Below, piece by piece: positions 49,454-61,370 of a DNA stretch of 64,000 bases (the first letter of the stretch is position 1; every line of letters begins with the position of its first letter). The notes under the pieces were generated by a model that saw nothing but the letters and a program-made list of their open reading frames with translations, was not told the DNA's origin and made no database searches. The DNA comes from Anarhynchus alexandrinus (lineage: Eukaryota; Chordata; Aves; Charadriiformes; Charadriidae). Position numbers and translations under genes: made by a program. The stretch lies in NCBI GenBank assembly GCA_008711295.1, contig VUYV01000036.1:1451870-1515869 (forward strand). The letters are read 5' to 3'.

Positions 49454-49525
49454 AGGCAGCTGGACTAGATGATTGTTCTAGGTCCCTTCCAACTGTTCTG
49501 TTCTGTTATATTCTTTCTATTCTAA
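49454..49525 (+). mobile_element. CR1-like 3' tail fragment (degenerate)
   Basis: The words 'ctggactagatgattg' and 'ctaggtcccttccaact' are the CR1 3' block, followed by a decayed octamer tail ('gttctgttctgttatattct'). Upstream similarity is lost, so only about 70 bp is annotated. Confidence 0.7.
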
Positions 49526-52500
49526 ATAAAGTACTGGTGCTATGAAGCAGTCACAGAGATTCTTAATAACCTAGGACATGTTTATAAAATGAAGGAAGCT
49601 GATGCTGGATTCTGCCTAATTAATGGATTTTTTTAATAGTCAGTCTCTGGGATTACCAGAGTTAATGTTTATATTAAGTGTGAAGCAAAAAGGCAACTGT
49701 GACTAAACTATCAGAGAGTGAAGTTAATGTTTTAGCTTAATTATGTTTAGAAATATTTGTAATGGAAGATATTTATATACATGTATGAATAATAGTGATT
49801 ACAACAACTGTGGTGATAAGTGAATTAAAATTAGGGCTGATCCAAAATGGGAAAAGCTGTTGATGAAATGTAAGATCCAGTATCATTCAGGAAAAACTGA
49901 ATGAGAGAAAAAAGCCTGCCCTGCCAAGAGAGTATTTTTCAGGCAAAGATGGCAGTTAACTTCAAGCTCTTAAAAGTTACATTTAATGTATTTGTACATA
50001 TTCATTTATCCTAAAACTGTGTGAATGTTATTCTCATTGTTAAACAAAAACAAAAGCATTAGATGATGATATTACCAATTCTCTTGACAGCGTAGAAGTT
50101 TGAAGGGCAAATGAAAACATTTCCTAGCAGAACTGGGCCCAATTATGGCAGAGAGAGATGAAAGAGTAGAAGTAGAACACAGGATGTCTGATATTTACGG
50201 TGACAGCCTTTGCCCTTTGGGCCTGGCATCATTCTGCAGAAAGTTTAGAGTTGTGTTTCTCCCAGTTTTTTAAACTCTAGTATGCTGTGATCAAAGACTT
50301 TTTAAACTACTCGCCCTCCTGATTCAAAAGCCACCGTAAATGGGAGGCAGAGAAGTGGCAGCCTCACGTTCTTATAGTTCCCCCCTGTCATTGCTGTTCG
50401 TTGGTAAAAACAAAAATCTTTTATGATAAATAGTTTTGAGCAGTTGAAATTAAATAAAGCTTATTAAATCAGTATCTCGCTGTGTGTTAACTTAGTCACA
50501 AATGCATTTCTTTTGAAGAAGCAGTAATTTAAATATTAACAGGTATTATTTCATTGGGGTTTGCATATATTGTGTTTTCAAACACATCTGTAAAGCAACA
50601 CTAAAGCTTTAAAGAAAACCAAAAATTGGAAGCATTGGGCAATGGAAAATTGGATTTTTTGGATTTTCCCTGTACAGCAACAAGGATTTCATGCTTGGTC
50701 TGATGAATAATTCCATGACTTTTTAACACATTTTGGAGAGATTTGCCACTCTGGAGAGCCCGATATTGTGGAACAGGGGATCTTAAATTGATTTAAATGA
50801 TTAGTTGAATCTTTTAAGTGGATTTAAAGAAACACTAACACAAAGTTTTCACATTTTTCATATTGATGAAATGTTTAATAAGATTGTGTGCTATTGTTTT
50901 TTCTCAATTTTAAAGTTTCATTTTTTCTGTTTTTATTTGACATTTCAGTCTTCAAGTAACCCAATGTTACTCATTCAAGAATGCTTATATTCTTGTACAA
51001 CCAACAGAAAGGATTTTTCTGAATAACAGAGAAAGAATATTTGTTCTTATGTCAGTGTCAAAATTCAGCCTTACTCCAAGAGTGTTGGGATTTTACTGAA
51101 TGAATCTAACTAATTATTTAGTACATAGTTTGGTGTAGTTACTGAAAATTGGCACATTTTTAAAATTTTTCCAAAAAGTGCTATTTCATTAACATGGAAT
51201 TCGTGGAATGATCTGAATGTATTCCTTTTCTAAATGCAATTAGTGTTTATATTTCTACAGCTGTTTGTTAGGTAAAATTTTACTGCTGAGAAGTACTAGA
51301 GTAGATGTTCATTAGTTCTCGAGTAATTTTTATTAAATTGTGTGTTACTTATATTACCATTATATGTTGCTAGTTGTTAGTTCATCTATTTCCATTTCTA
51401 ACTGCCAAAACATTTTCCATAGAAAGATTGCTTTCCATATTCCAATTTTCTGAATGGAAAGACTCAGAGTCAGAAATGTGTCCTGAATTCAAATGTCACA
51501 AAAAGTGATATGTAGTATGCAGGACCAGTGACTCTGAGTCCAAAACACTGCCAGTCCAAGACTACACACAAAATACACTTTAACACATTTGAAAGTTCAA
51601 GGGATTTCATTATATAGCAGGGAAAGACAAGATTTTATGCAGTGGTTGTCACTGAATGACACTTTCTATTCTCAGAATCCAATCCTGCAGTCTTTAGTGG
51701 TGATGAAAGAGACTTTCTCAAGAAGTAACCCTATTAACTTATCTGTGCTGTTCAAGTTGAGAAAGAATAATTAATTCAGGTGATTTGGTTTACAAATATC
51801 CTCCACTGGAAACAGGAGTTTGGGGAAAACTTGTCAATAATCCTTACTGGGTGTTTAAGTAAATGACATTTCTCAAGGATGCCATAGTAAAATATGCCTT
51901 TAAATATTTGAAGCCTAACGTGTAAGAAAACTTCTGTTTTGTTATGTTTTTGTGTTTTTTTCTTTTCTTTTGAATGGGGAAAAAGAAAACTAACACCACG
52001 TGTGTAGCATGTTTCATATATTCTTTTCTCCTGGAAGAGGTGTCTGTGTCCTCCTCATGTATTTACTTAAAGATCAAGAGATTTTCTAAGCATGTGGGAT
52101 AAGAGCATCATTGCTACATTTTCGAACTATTTTCAAAACAAAGATTTTGAGCACCTTTGAGATACTTACTTCTGGAGACCACAGGAAGTTTTTTCCTATC
52201 ACACCAGAGTGTCCTTGCTGTCTTAAGAATGTGTGTTTCTTTCCTCAGATGTTTTCACACAAGATCTTACTGTCTTTGTTAGTAGCGTGGGTCTATGACT
52301 TTTAGCAATCCCTTTCACTTGGCTTGGGAGTGGCCTTAATTGCCTCAAAACCAGGGCTTCAATGAGCATTTCATAATTGGAAACCGTCTTCCTCAAAGGC
52401 TCAGGCAGATGAGGGGAGAGGAAATACCAAAGCTCACCATTCTCTCATGAGTGCATGTTGTTTCTCAAAACTGCAGAAATCAGTAGCTCTATGTAAACGA

Positions 52501-55500
52501 ACACAGATAAACATCTGTCTTATGCGTGAATATTGCCATGCTGGTGTATGTGACAGAACAAATAAAATGTCCCCAAAGCTCTGAAGTGATTATTTACAAC
52601 ACTCATTTAACAATAAGCTAATTCTTAAGACAAGAGTGTAGTGAACATAGTGAGCAGCTGCTGCTTACGGTATTTACCAAAGAACTTCAGAATAACATGT
52701 TCTGTCAAGAGCAATCTGATATATATACATACATAGAGAGGGGTTCATTTATGTGTCAGGTTACAAGACAGACAACCACCGGGAGAGCACTGCTCACCTA
52801 TCAGTCAGCTTAAAGCTGTCAGTGAATAAACTCTTTGTGGTGGAAATTTAAAAGGATGGCTGTGGAAGAGCCCTGGATTATTAAGGGCTTGGAACCTAAA
52901 CAGCTCTCATTAAATCAGGAGCTTTAATAAATTAGACAAGCAAAATGCGTAGGAAGCAGTCTGCTCAGCTCTCTGAGGTGCTATGAGCAGTGGCTTGACG
53001 TGCTTTTGAGATCTAATACTGTAAATCAGGCGGCTGAAAAGACTCCCCTTCCAGACACACAGGGTGACCTGACACATTGCCCTTATCCACTGGTGGTTGT
53101 GAGCCACGAACCCGGCAGCCTGGTTAATGCAGGGTGCCACGATGGTATCAGCGGGAAAGGCTGAGCATCGTCTTCTCTTCCCTTCCACTGGAAGAGTCTT
53201 TGTAAAAACCTGTTTCTATCCATGCAGTTATGTTGGCTGTAGAAGAATTATTGCCTGGATTCACCTCCACAAAACTGGCTGACCAAATTACAGTTAATCA
53301 ACTCCGCAAATTGGCCGCCAGCCTTTCACTGCCTATCAACTCCCCAAGCCTGAGGACTGATTCCCATACATGCAGGCGGCTGGTAGGTAGAAGACTTGGG
53401 CTTTTAGGCTGTTAAGCTGCTATCTTCCTTTTAGCATGGCCTGGGCAGCTAGGAAATACCTGTTCTGCAAGACACAGTCAGGCCGTTTTAGTCTCCACAA
53501 CAATCTTAATGCTATTCTCCAATGCCTGCATAATACTTTATTCTTTCTTCGCGGTAGTTACAACTCCCTCTTGCAAGGAAACCATAGGTGTGCAGTCACT
53601 CTCCTTGCTTCTGCCAAGCCCCATGGACCACATGGCCCAGAAAACAAGTTGGTCACTAAAAAGAGACAGAGGACAGCATTAATTCACAGCAAAAGCCAAG
53701 ATATAGGTATAACTGCCAAAATGATGGATCAAATCTTCAGGAGCTGGCAGATCAACCCCTCTTATCTCCAGCTTGTCTCTGCAGACCTGGCACTGGAGAG
53801 GGCAGGTGTTTCAGTACTTGCCAGTTTAGCACTGAACAACAGAGCCACAACACGAGTTTAAAGTTGAATATCACACCCTGATGCTGCCACAGGGAACCCT
53901 GTCTGAAGCAGCGCTCTGTTGGGAAATAGCCTGAGATGGAGAAGGCCATAAAAGCAGGACTCCATGGATCTTGGGACAGCAGAGATGTCCAGCTGCAAAT
54001 ATATTCCTCTGTCATGCATAGGTCAGAGCAGGGGCCCAGAAATCCTACCAAAAGCCAGCACCATGAAGTAGTGACAAATTTAGCACTTTCTGAACTGGGG
54101 AAGTGGAACTGCTTAGTGGGCAAAGCAAGGTCACTGTGGAAGCATTTCTGCTGCTTACTGGCAAAGCTCTTCAGCCAGTACTACACACTTCTTTATGGAA
54201 ATATACCTTTTTTGGTCAGGAGCAAACATTTCTTCTTAGCTTCTAGGTTTCTGTCTCCCACACACTGACACAATTTGCATTATCTCAACCTGTTTCACCA
54301 CTTATGGTCAGCAATGTCCTAATTTGTTTACAAAATACCTCTCTTATTCGAACTGAGCTCAAATTTCTAAAGTTACTTCTCTAGGTTGAGATGGAAAGCC
54401 AAGGGCACATAGAAGAAACCAGTACATACCTATATGAGATGTACTGCAATCTAAGGAGTCAGGACACTCCTGACCGCTGAGAGCAGGAGGCCTGGAATGA
54501 CCTGCCCTACTGGTCCCCCCTCCCCAGAGCCAGGAGTGAAGGAGTTGAATAAATCCAGACAAAGCTTGGTGAACACAGCAAACTTGGTGAAAGCTCTGAT
54601 AATTAGGGACAGCTAGTTGTGAAGAACTTGGGTCACACTTCTTTTCCAGGGGGTAGAAACATGACTGTGCTTTCATATTCCTGATTGTTACTGGATTTAC
54701 AGGCTCTGGGTTAGATGCAACTGCTACCTGAATAGGGGTTGTGTGCTTTTACTCATTTGTGTTAGGGATATCTTCTTCCCACTCATCCTCAGACGTATCA
54801 TGAGGCACAAAACTTCAAATAAGCCAGGATATACGCTGTCTCGTTCTTGCACAGCTTGCTGCTCACATCTTGTACATGGGGCAGAAGAGCCAGGGCAAAA
54901 CAGACATTACACTGGACTGATTTTCCATACTAGGATATATGAACAAGAGACCAGTGCTAATAAAGGGGATAGTACTCTGCTAACCTACCCTCCATTTATG
55001 TTTCCTGCAAAAACACTACTTCAAAAAAACCCTACCCTGTACTCAATAGAATGATTTGGAAACACACAGTGGTTTGATTTCTGGCTAAATACCATCTAGG
55101 CAGTTTCCCACTGGGCAGTAATGCTCTTAGTGCCTATAAATGAAACTCTGGGGAATGAGAAAGATGTTCTCAGTGAACAATCTTCAGCCTCATTTCTCAT
55201 CTAGAGCCAAGACGGAGTGACTGAAAGGCTCATTTTCCAGTTCAGATGTCTTCAATCCCTAGTGAGCAATTCTGGCTTTAAGTAAATCAAAAGGCATATT
55301 AGTAGGTTAAGTAAAAGCAGAACTCTCTATATAGCCTGTGGTATAATATCACAAATGACGCCAATTTAAAGAATTAAATATTCTTTATTCTTTGACTGTC
55401 AGTAAAATCTTCTATATCTATCTTAATAAAAGACAATTAAAGCAACTGCCTCCTGTTGCAGAAAATAACTCACGCAGACAGAAGAAATGACATCATTTAC

Positions 55501-55555
55501 AGGTTCTTTAATAGTATTTAATGCTTTAAAACTATATAATACTGCAGCAGCTGAA
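49526..55555. other. Unique AT-rich noncoding sequence
   Basis: No exon or transposon is recognised. Two plus-strand frames at 53230-53415 and 53436-53861 (61 and 141 codons) lie in a slightly GC-richer part but show no motif or splice-bounded structure. The interval 52650-53000 is noted under findings. Confidence 0.4.
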
Positions 55556-55559
55556 GCAG

Positions 55560-56226
55560 CTTTGCTGGGAAGGACCTGGGGATCCTGGTGGACAACCAGT
55601 TGACCATTAGCCAGCAATGTATTCCTCGTGACAGAGGTGGCTAAAAGCATCCTGGAGGGGGATCATTTCTAGCAGGTCAAAGGAAGTGATCCTTCCTCTC
55701 TACTCAACACTGGTGAGATGCATCTGGAGTGCTGAGTCCAGTTCTGGACTCCCCAGTACAAGGGAGATGTGGATATACAAGATTCAGTCAAGCAAGGGGC
55801 CATGAATATAATGAAGGGCTTGGAGCATCTGACACATGAGGAGAGACTGAAAGAGTTGGGACTGCTCAGCCTGGAGAAGAGAAGGCTCAGGGGGTCTTAT
55901 CAATGCATATAAATACCTGATGTGGGGAGTAAAGAAGATGGATCCAGGCTCTTCTCAGTGGTATCCAGTGATGGGACAAGAGGCAATGAGCACAAAGTAA
56001 AACACAGGAAGTTCTGTCTGAACACACCAAAACATATTTTTACTATAAGGGTGGTTGAACACTAGATCAAGTTGCCCAGAGAGGTCGTGGATTTTCCATC
56101 CATGGAGAGATTCAACACCCAACAGAACATCGTCATGAGCAACCTGCTCTAGCTGAGCCTGCTTAAAGTGGGGGAGTGAATTAGCTGATCTCAAGATGTC
56201 CCTTCAAGCCACAATGATCCTCTGAT
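55560..56226 (+). mobile_element. CR1 LINE, 5'-truncated, degraded
   Basis: About 670 bp of CR1 3' region. Landmarks in order: 'gacctggggatcctggtgga' near 55576, 'atctggagtgctgagtccag' near 55722, 'gagactgaaagagttgggac' near 55843 with 'ctcagcctggagaagagaag', 'tataagggtggttgaacact' near 56044, 'gttgcccagagaggtcgtgg' near 56071, and a decayed 3' end ('atgatcctctgattt'). The C-terminal ORF2 frame is destroyed by multiple indels, and the octamer tail is lost or mutated. It looks older than the 25- and 36.5-kb copies. Confidence 0.9.
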
Positions 56227-56474
56227 TTCTTTTGTATGGAAGATTATTATTTTTTTTTTTAAGAAAGAGATATAGAGATATCTAGCTATGACCAGGATCC
56301 AAATAAATGTCATAGAACTGTTCTTATTAACTCAGGAAGAATATAACAATTCTATCATTAAGTGCTAAGAGCCTTTACTGGCTTCTTTTTTTTTTTTTTA
56401 AAGTTTTTATTATTATTTTCCCTTAATGCTTGGGAAGGTACACTGCTGGAAACTATATATCATGGCTTAGCTTG
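56227..56474. other. Short AT-rich spacer with T runs
   Basis: About 250 bp between the CR1 remnant and the solo LTR. It contains two T runs (about 56250-56260 and 56388-56400) and nothing else recognisable. Confidence 0.5.
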
Positions 56475-56479
56475 GACAG
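56475..56479 (+). repeat. Target-site duplication (left), GACAG
   Basis: Five bases gacag immediately precede the LTR and recur immediately after it at 57023-57027. The pair is the signature left by retroviral integration. Confidence 0.8.
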
Positions 56480-57022
56480 TATCATGGTTTAGGCCAGACT
56501 GGCCACTGAAATGAATGACAGATGCTCTCCCCGACCTGTCCCTGAAGGGGAGGAGGAAGAGAGAGAAAGAAACTTCTGAGTTTAGAAAACAGATGAACAG
56601 AGTCCTCCTCGGATGCCGGCCATTGAAGAAAGAAGGCTGACCCTTTGATCCCTCAGCTTTTATACTGAGCATGAGGCAGATGGGATGGAATACCCTGTTG
56701 GTCAGTTTTGGTTGACCTGCCCTTTCCACTCCTCCCCACAGGTGTGACCCCTCTACACTTTTCCACTTCCGACCCTTCAGTGGGGCATGTAATAAAATTA
56801 TCTGACCTTGGCTGTTGTAGCAGTAAGTATAAGCACGAGCCTCTCTGCATACCATTCCTTGGCATAAATTAGAGACAATCAGGTCTTATCAGTCTCTGGA
56901 AGCGGACAGTGTCTGAAAAATATGCTGTTAATTTCAGAGAGTTCAGTTAGTTAGAAGAGGCTTAACCAAAAAGTAAAGTTACTGAATGGATAGCTGGTTC
57001 TGTTTTAGCTCAAACCAGGACA
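56480..57022 (-). mobile_element. Solo LTR of an avian endogenous retrovirus (ERVL-like)
   Basis: A 543-bp element with LTR-type ends: on the minus strand it starts 'tgtcctggtttgagct' and ends 'ctaaaccatgata' (expected terminal CA now TA). A perfect 5-bp target-site duplication (gacag) flanks it. A TATAAAA box lies on the minus strand at 56658-56664 within 'ctcagtataaaagctgaggg', setting orientation and placing the transcription start near 56630. No internal viral genes flank it, so it is a solo LTR left by recombination between the two LTRs of a provirus. Five-base duplications are typical of ERVL-class elements. The family name is not asserted; the start is shared with the element at 30755. 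Confidence 0.85.
56658..56664 (-). promoter_or_regulatory. TATA box of the solo LTR
   Basis: The minus-strand heptamer tataaaa sits about 360 bases into the 543-bp LTR, at a plausible U3/R boundary. Whether it is still active is unknown. Confidence 0.6.
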
Positions 57023-57027
57023 GACAG
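57023..57027 (+). repeat. Target-site duplication (right), GACAG
   Basis: Identical to 56475-56479 and directly abuts the LTR's terminal TGTCCTGG (minus strand). Confidence 0.8.
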
Positions 57028-60000
57028 GTTGTTAAGTAGCTCTAATGTAACAGTCCTGTGAACAACATCCTTTTGGAGTGAAGCAGAATATTTCAGGGAG
57101 GGAAAGTTCAGCACAGGGTCATTACTTTTAGAAGTCTCATATCATTTAGTCTCCTAAAGCCACCTTAAGAGTTTAGAGCCCAATATTCCAGCTGGCAGCA
57201 TGCACTGGAAAGGAAGCAGGCTACTTAAAAACGTAGAGATGGAAGGATGAGAGGCATGCCTCTTGCATCTGGTTTTCTCAGACCCTTCTCTTAACAAGAG
57301 TCATATCAATGCTATTTAGATTTCTGAAAATCACTGTCACTTCTTGATGTTTCTGTACCCTGTAGCATACACCAGTCAAACTGGGTTTCTCTTGATTAAC
57401 TCCAGAGCATGTTAATAGAGCCTTCTCCTGCTAACATGAATAAGAGCTTTATTTTAGAGAGTGTTGAAACACGTGCACATTTATTGGGAAGACGAGGTAC
57501 AGACTAGGTAGAATGGGTTATACCCAGTGATACAGTGCAACGTTTCAGCCTGATATGAACATACTGACAAATGCTGCAGCAGGCCACAAGCACAATCAGG
57601 AAAGCCTTCAATACTTTGGTCACTGACATTTTTCTTGACCTCCAATCATACCACTCTAACTTGCCTATAAATCATGAGGCCTGAAAAAAAGAACTTGCTA
57701 GATTACTTGAGAACACCAGGCATATTATTTAGTAACTAGTGTAATCAGGCAGCCAGGGTCTAAATGTCTTGAATGATAATACAGCCTGATGGACACTTAA
57801 ATGTCTTTAAATTGGAAGAATACTTGTTTTAACTCTGAAACCATCAGATTCTGAGTAGGAATTGAGTTATGTATTTTACAGATTGCTACCAATAATGAAA
57901 AGTTATGAGAAATAGCAGCAATAGCTTAATTATAACCTGTAAGAACAATCAATCTGTTACGAAGCCTTGCCATGCTGCTACTTCATTATTCATCTGCTCC
58001 TCTCAGCTCAGGTACCACAGAGCTTTCCCCAGAGCTTTTCAGATCACAAGTTTCATTAGGTTAATTTACATAGGAACATGTTAAATGACAGCAAGCTTTC
58101 TGTATATTTTCATAAAATAAAGTAAATTGTGATCACCGAGCTGTAATTCCCTAAAACAAAGGCCTCTGGGAGCCATCTGCTGCAAATGTGTCCCTATCAT
58201 AAGCATAATGCCTGAAAACACAGCTCTGAGGAAGCTGTTTTGCACATACCATTATTAACTGAAAGTACAATTACATGACTGACTTGTTTTCTCCGGAAAT
58301 AATAATAGATAGAGTCATGCGTGGTTCCTGGAAAACCACTGACTGTCAATTCACCTCATTAAATCTGCCTGTTATTTTACTGTCCGGTAGATCTGGTAGG
58401 AACCACCCTGGCCATGTTAAAGACATTTTGCTGTAACTTATTGATATGCTTGGTGCTATAGAAATGACTCTCATTAATTTGCCCTTTAAGCGAAGACTGT
58501 TATTTATGGAGAAAAACAAAAGGCCACGATAAACTCATTGTTTAAGTCAATGGGAAAGTACTTATTCCTTCCATTCCTTCAATATTTTTCCAATAGAGTG
58601 CACGGGATCATTCTAAGCATAAGATTTTCATTTGCTCTCAAACTGCGTTCTTCCTCTCTTCCTTGCACATGGTATTCCACGAGTGAGAGGTATTTCTCTT
58701 CTCATAGAGATTATACATATGTTGCTTCTGATGTAATTTCTCTGGGGCTCATCCAGCCTTTACAAAATCAATGATATTACTTGGGATGTGAGCTTGGGCA
58801 GGATTTGTCCCAGCGTGTGTAAAAGGTTATGAAGCATTTTACAATCCTTTTGTTCAAGTACTGCTACACTAAAAATCAATGGTGTTGCCTTCTGCAACCA
58901 TGTGAATTATTGACTGAAAATAAACGACAGCCACTGTAATCTACGAAAACCTATTAAAATGTCATCAGTCACTTTTAACCCTTTTTCACAGTACATGGAC
59001 ATCACAAGCAAGACCTTGTTCGTGAATATAATAGGAACTTTATTCCTTAGCTCTCCCTTCTGTTTCCATTGACCTCTAATATGGGCATCATACTTGAATG
59101 AAAAACAGAAGCTGTTTATAGTAAACAGAAAAATATAGCTTTTTGGGCATTTGATACAGGAAGGTAGGTTCATCATACAAAATTAGAGTTATTACAGCAT
59201 CTTCACTGATAGTGTTTAGGGGACCCTGAAGCCCTGCTTTAGAGTCACTGTTTAAGGAATAAAAGAGAAAAATTATTTCACAACATATTGGAAGGAAGAA
59301 AAAAGCAATACTGCTTAGTTTGTATAGAAGGCCTTTCTGAGATTTCTATCTAAATGCAGATTTTCAGTTTTCAGCTCTGTACAATCTATATAAGAACTCC
59401 CTCAAGACAAAGATACTGAGCAGAAATGAATATTTAAATTGAAAGTTTTTCTCTAGAAGGAAGACAAATTTCTCAAGTATGTTTTGTGTCACTTTAGCAA
59501 CGAGTTGCGCTTTCTTTATCTCCATGAAACACTGAAAAAGTGCAAAAGGTGAAACTGAGGGAAAAAAAGACAAGCCTAGGATTGCGTTTGAAATGCGATC
59601 CTTCATCCTTCTTGGTCTATTTCTGCAAGCACAAAAGCAGAGAGCTCCTTCCGGCACTTAAACAAGACAGACTCAGTTTCCAGTCCTGAGGTTAGTATTT
59701 CTTCCAGCTACTGGGTAGGTAGTAATAATAACTCTGTTTAAATTGCTCTCCATTTGCGTAAGGATTTGGGGGGTAGTTTTACTCTCTAACGAGGAAAAAT
59801 GAAATTTTCACTGCAGAAGGCAATCTATACCCTAATGAAGACATTTTAAAAAATGGCTTGGCAATTTAGATGGTAAGGGGAGATTTCTGATTGACTGTCA
59901 GTGCTGTCAAACTCTTGATGGTGATATGTGAAAACAGTCACTGCAGCCCACTTCATTGCAGGACTGTGAGGTGGACAAACTTGTTCCATTTCTTATGGAT

Positions 60001-60635
60001 CACTGTGTATGAGAGAAAACTCAAATTGCTCAAATCCTGTCAGGTAGTCAATCAATACCAAAATATTGTTTCTGATTGCTCTCCTTTGAAGATATTTGTT
60101 TTTAGTCATCTAGCTGACAGGGGAGTTATTCTTTATTGTGATACCAAGGAGATGAGAGTAGTAGAAGACCCTCAAGGAAGATTGGATAGGTCAGGGAGGA
60201 GGCAGCTGCAAGCTGCAGGGCTTAGAATGACACAAGCTGAGAGGTGGTTGAATTCATTGTGACAAACACATGGTGTAAGGATCTTAAAAGTGAGACTAAA
60301 ATCTCCATCATCAACGCCCGCATCTCCAATAATGTTGCTTTCAAATACTGTAGGCAGATACTGAACTACACAGTAGAAGGCAAGACAAGATGCAAGAGAG
60401 GATCTGTGAACCTTCAGCATAAACTGAAATTTGAAGCCACATGAGTGGATATAGTAAACCACTTGTAGGGTGTAGGGGACCCAAGCAGGAAAAATATATT
60501 TCCAAAATTGTGGACTTGACACAGTGTTCAGGATGTCTGGATTTGTGCTTTCTGTCAAATTTTGGTGAAAGGAGGCTTTCTCCAAGAAAAAAAACCAACA
60601 CAAACCCAAACATTAGCTAAGTAGAGAATTGTTTT
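57028..60635. other. Unique AT-rich noncoding sequence
   Basis: No exon or transposon is recognised over 3.6 kb. Open frames are short (78-145 codons) with no motif; the longest, 60172-60609 minus, overlaps an opposing plus-strand frame. Part of it (58060-58520) is dense in AT-rich transcription-factor-like words and is noted under findings. Confidence 0.45.
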
Positions 60636-60640
60636 ATTGC
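60636..60640 (+). repeat. Target-site duplication (left), ATTGC
   Basis: attgc immediately precedes the LTR's 'tgtagtgggttgg' terminus and is repeated exactly at 61371-61375. Confidence 0.88.
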
Positions 60641-60827
60641 TGTAGTGGGTTGGCCCTGGCTGGATGCTAGGTGACCGCCAAAGCCACTCTATCACTCCCC
60701 TCCTCAGCTGGGCAGGGGACAGGAAATATAACAAAAAGCTTATGGGTCAAGATAAGGACAGAGACAGCTCATTCACCAATTACCATCACAGGCAAAACAA
60801 ACTTGACTTGGGGAAAAATGAATTTAA

Positions 60828-60833
60828 TTTATT
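60828..60833 (-). promoter_or_regulatory. Polyadenylation signal AATAAA of the solo LTR
   Basis: Minus-strand aataaa within 'ggtaataaattaaattc', downstream of the minus-strand TATA-like element in the same LTR. Confidence 0.6.
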
Positions 60834-60957
60834 ACCAATCAAATCAGAGGAGGAAATAAAACCAAATCTTAAAAACATCTTACCCCCACCCCTCCCTTCT
60901 TCCTGAGCTCAACACAGCCTCCTCCAAGGCGCATCACCTGTGCCAGCGTGGCATCCT

Positions 60958-61052
60958 CCATGGGCTGCAGGTGGATATCTGCTCCACTGTTAACCTCCAT
61001 GGGCTGCAGGGGGACATCCTGCCTCACAATGGTCTTCACCACAGGCTGCAGG
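60958..61052 (-). repeat. About 40-bp tandem units inside the LTR
   Basis: The word 'ccatgggctgcagg' or its near match 'ccacaggctgcagg' occurs at 60958, 60997 and 61039, spaced 39 and 42 bases. The units are followed by related 'tctgctc' sequence. This is a degenerate tandem array internal to the LTR. Confidence 0.8.
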
Positions 61053-61182
61053 GGAATCTCTGCTCTGGCACCTGGAGCTCTTCCTCCCCCTCTTCACTGA
61101 CCTTGGTGCCTGCGGAGTTGTTGCTTTCACATATTCTCACTCCTCTCTCTGGCTGCAGTTTTCTCCTTCTTTTTCCCCCTGT

Positions 61183-61192
61183 CTTAAATATG
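61183..61192 (-). promoter_or_regulatory. TATA-like element of the solo LTR
   Basis: Minus-strand 'catatttaag' lies about 180 bases from the sense 5' end of the LTR, a usual position for a U3 promoter. It is not a perfect TATA box. Confidence 0.45.
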
Positions 61193-61370
61193 TTATCACA
61201 GAGGTGCTACCACCATCGCTGATGGGCTCAGCCTTGGCTAGCAGCAGATCCGTCTTGGAGTTGGCTGGCACTGGCTCCACCCAACATGGAGGTAGCTTTG
61301 GTCATCTTCTCACAGAAGCCACCCCTGTAACCCACCCACTACCTAAAGCTTGTAATGTAAACCCAATGGA

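Larger units (their letters stand above)
60641..61370 (-). mobile_element. Solo LTR of an avian endogenous retrovirus (ERVL-like), 730 bp
   Basis: The element runs from 'tgtagtgggttggccctgg' to 'taaacccaatgga', termini I recognise from a long LTR group widespread in birds. It is bounded by a perfect 5-bp duplication (attgc). The minus strand is taken as sense: it carries a TATA-like 'catatttaag' (61183-61192) and, about 350 bases downstream, AATAAA (60828-60833), the order expected for promoter then polyadenylation signal. The sense 5' end reads TCCATTGGG rather than a TG start, so one terminus is mutated. Three copies of a 'ccatgggctgcagg' unit occur inside. The family form I recall is longer and has more such units, so this copy probably has an internal deletion. 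Apparent plus-strand frames across it are not genes. No viral coding sequence flanks it. Confidence 0.9.

Noticed and set aside
53436..53861. 141-codon plus-strand open frame
   Set aside because: No recognisable domain; also overlapped by an open minus-strand frame of 123 codons (53752-54123).
56791..56796. Plus-strand AATAAA inside the 56.5-kb LTR, suggesting plus orientation
   Set aside because: The minus-strand TATAAAA and the canonical TGTCCTGG start favour minus-strand sense; AATAAA is common by chance in AT-rich DNA.
60172..60609. 145-codon minus-strand frame next to the solo LTR
   Set aside because: Hydrophobic low-complexity start and no family motif; overlapped by plus-strand frames; no splice or promoter support.
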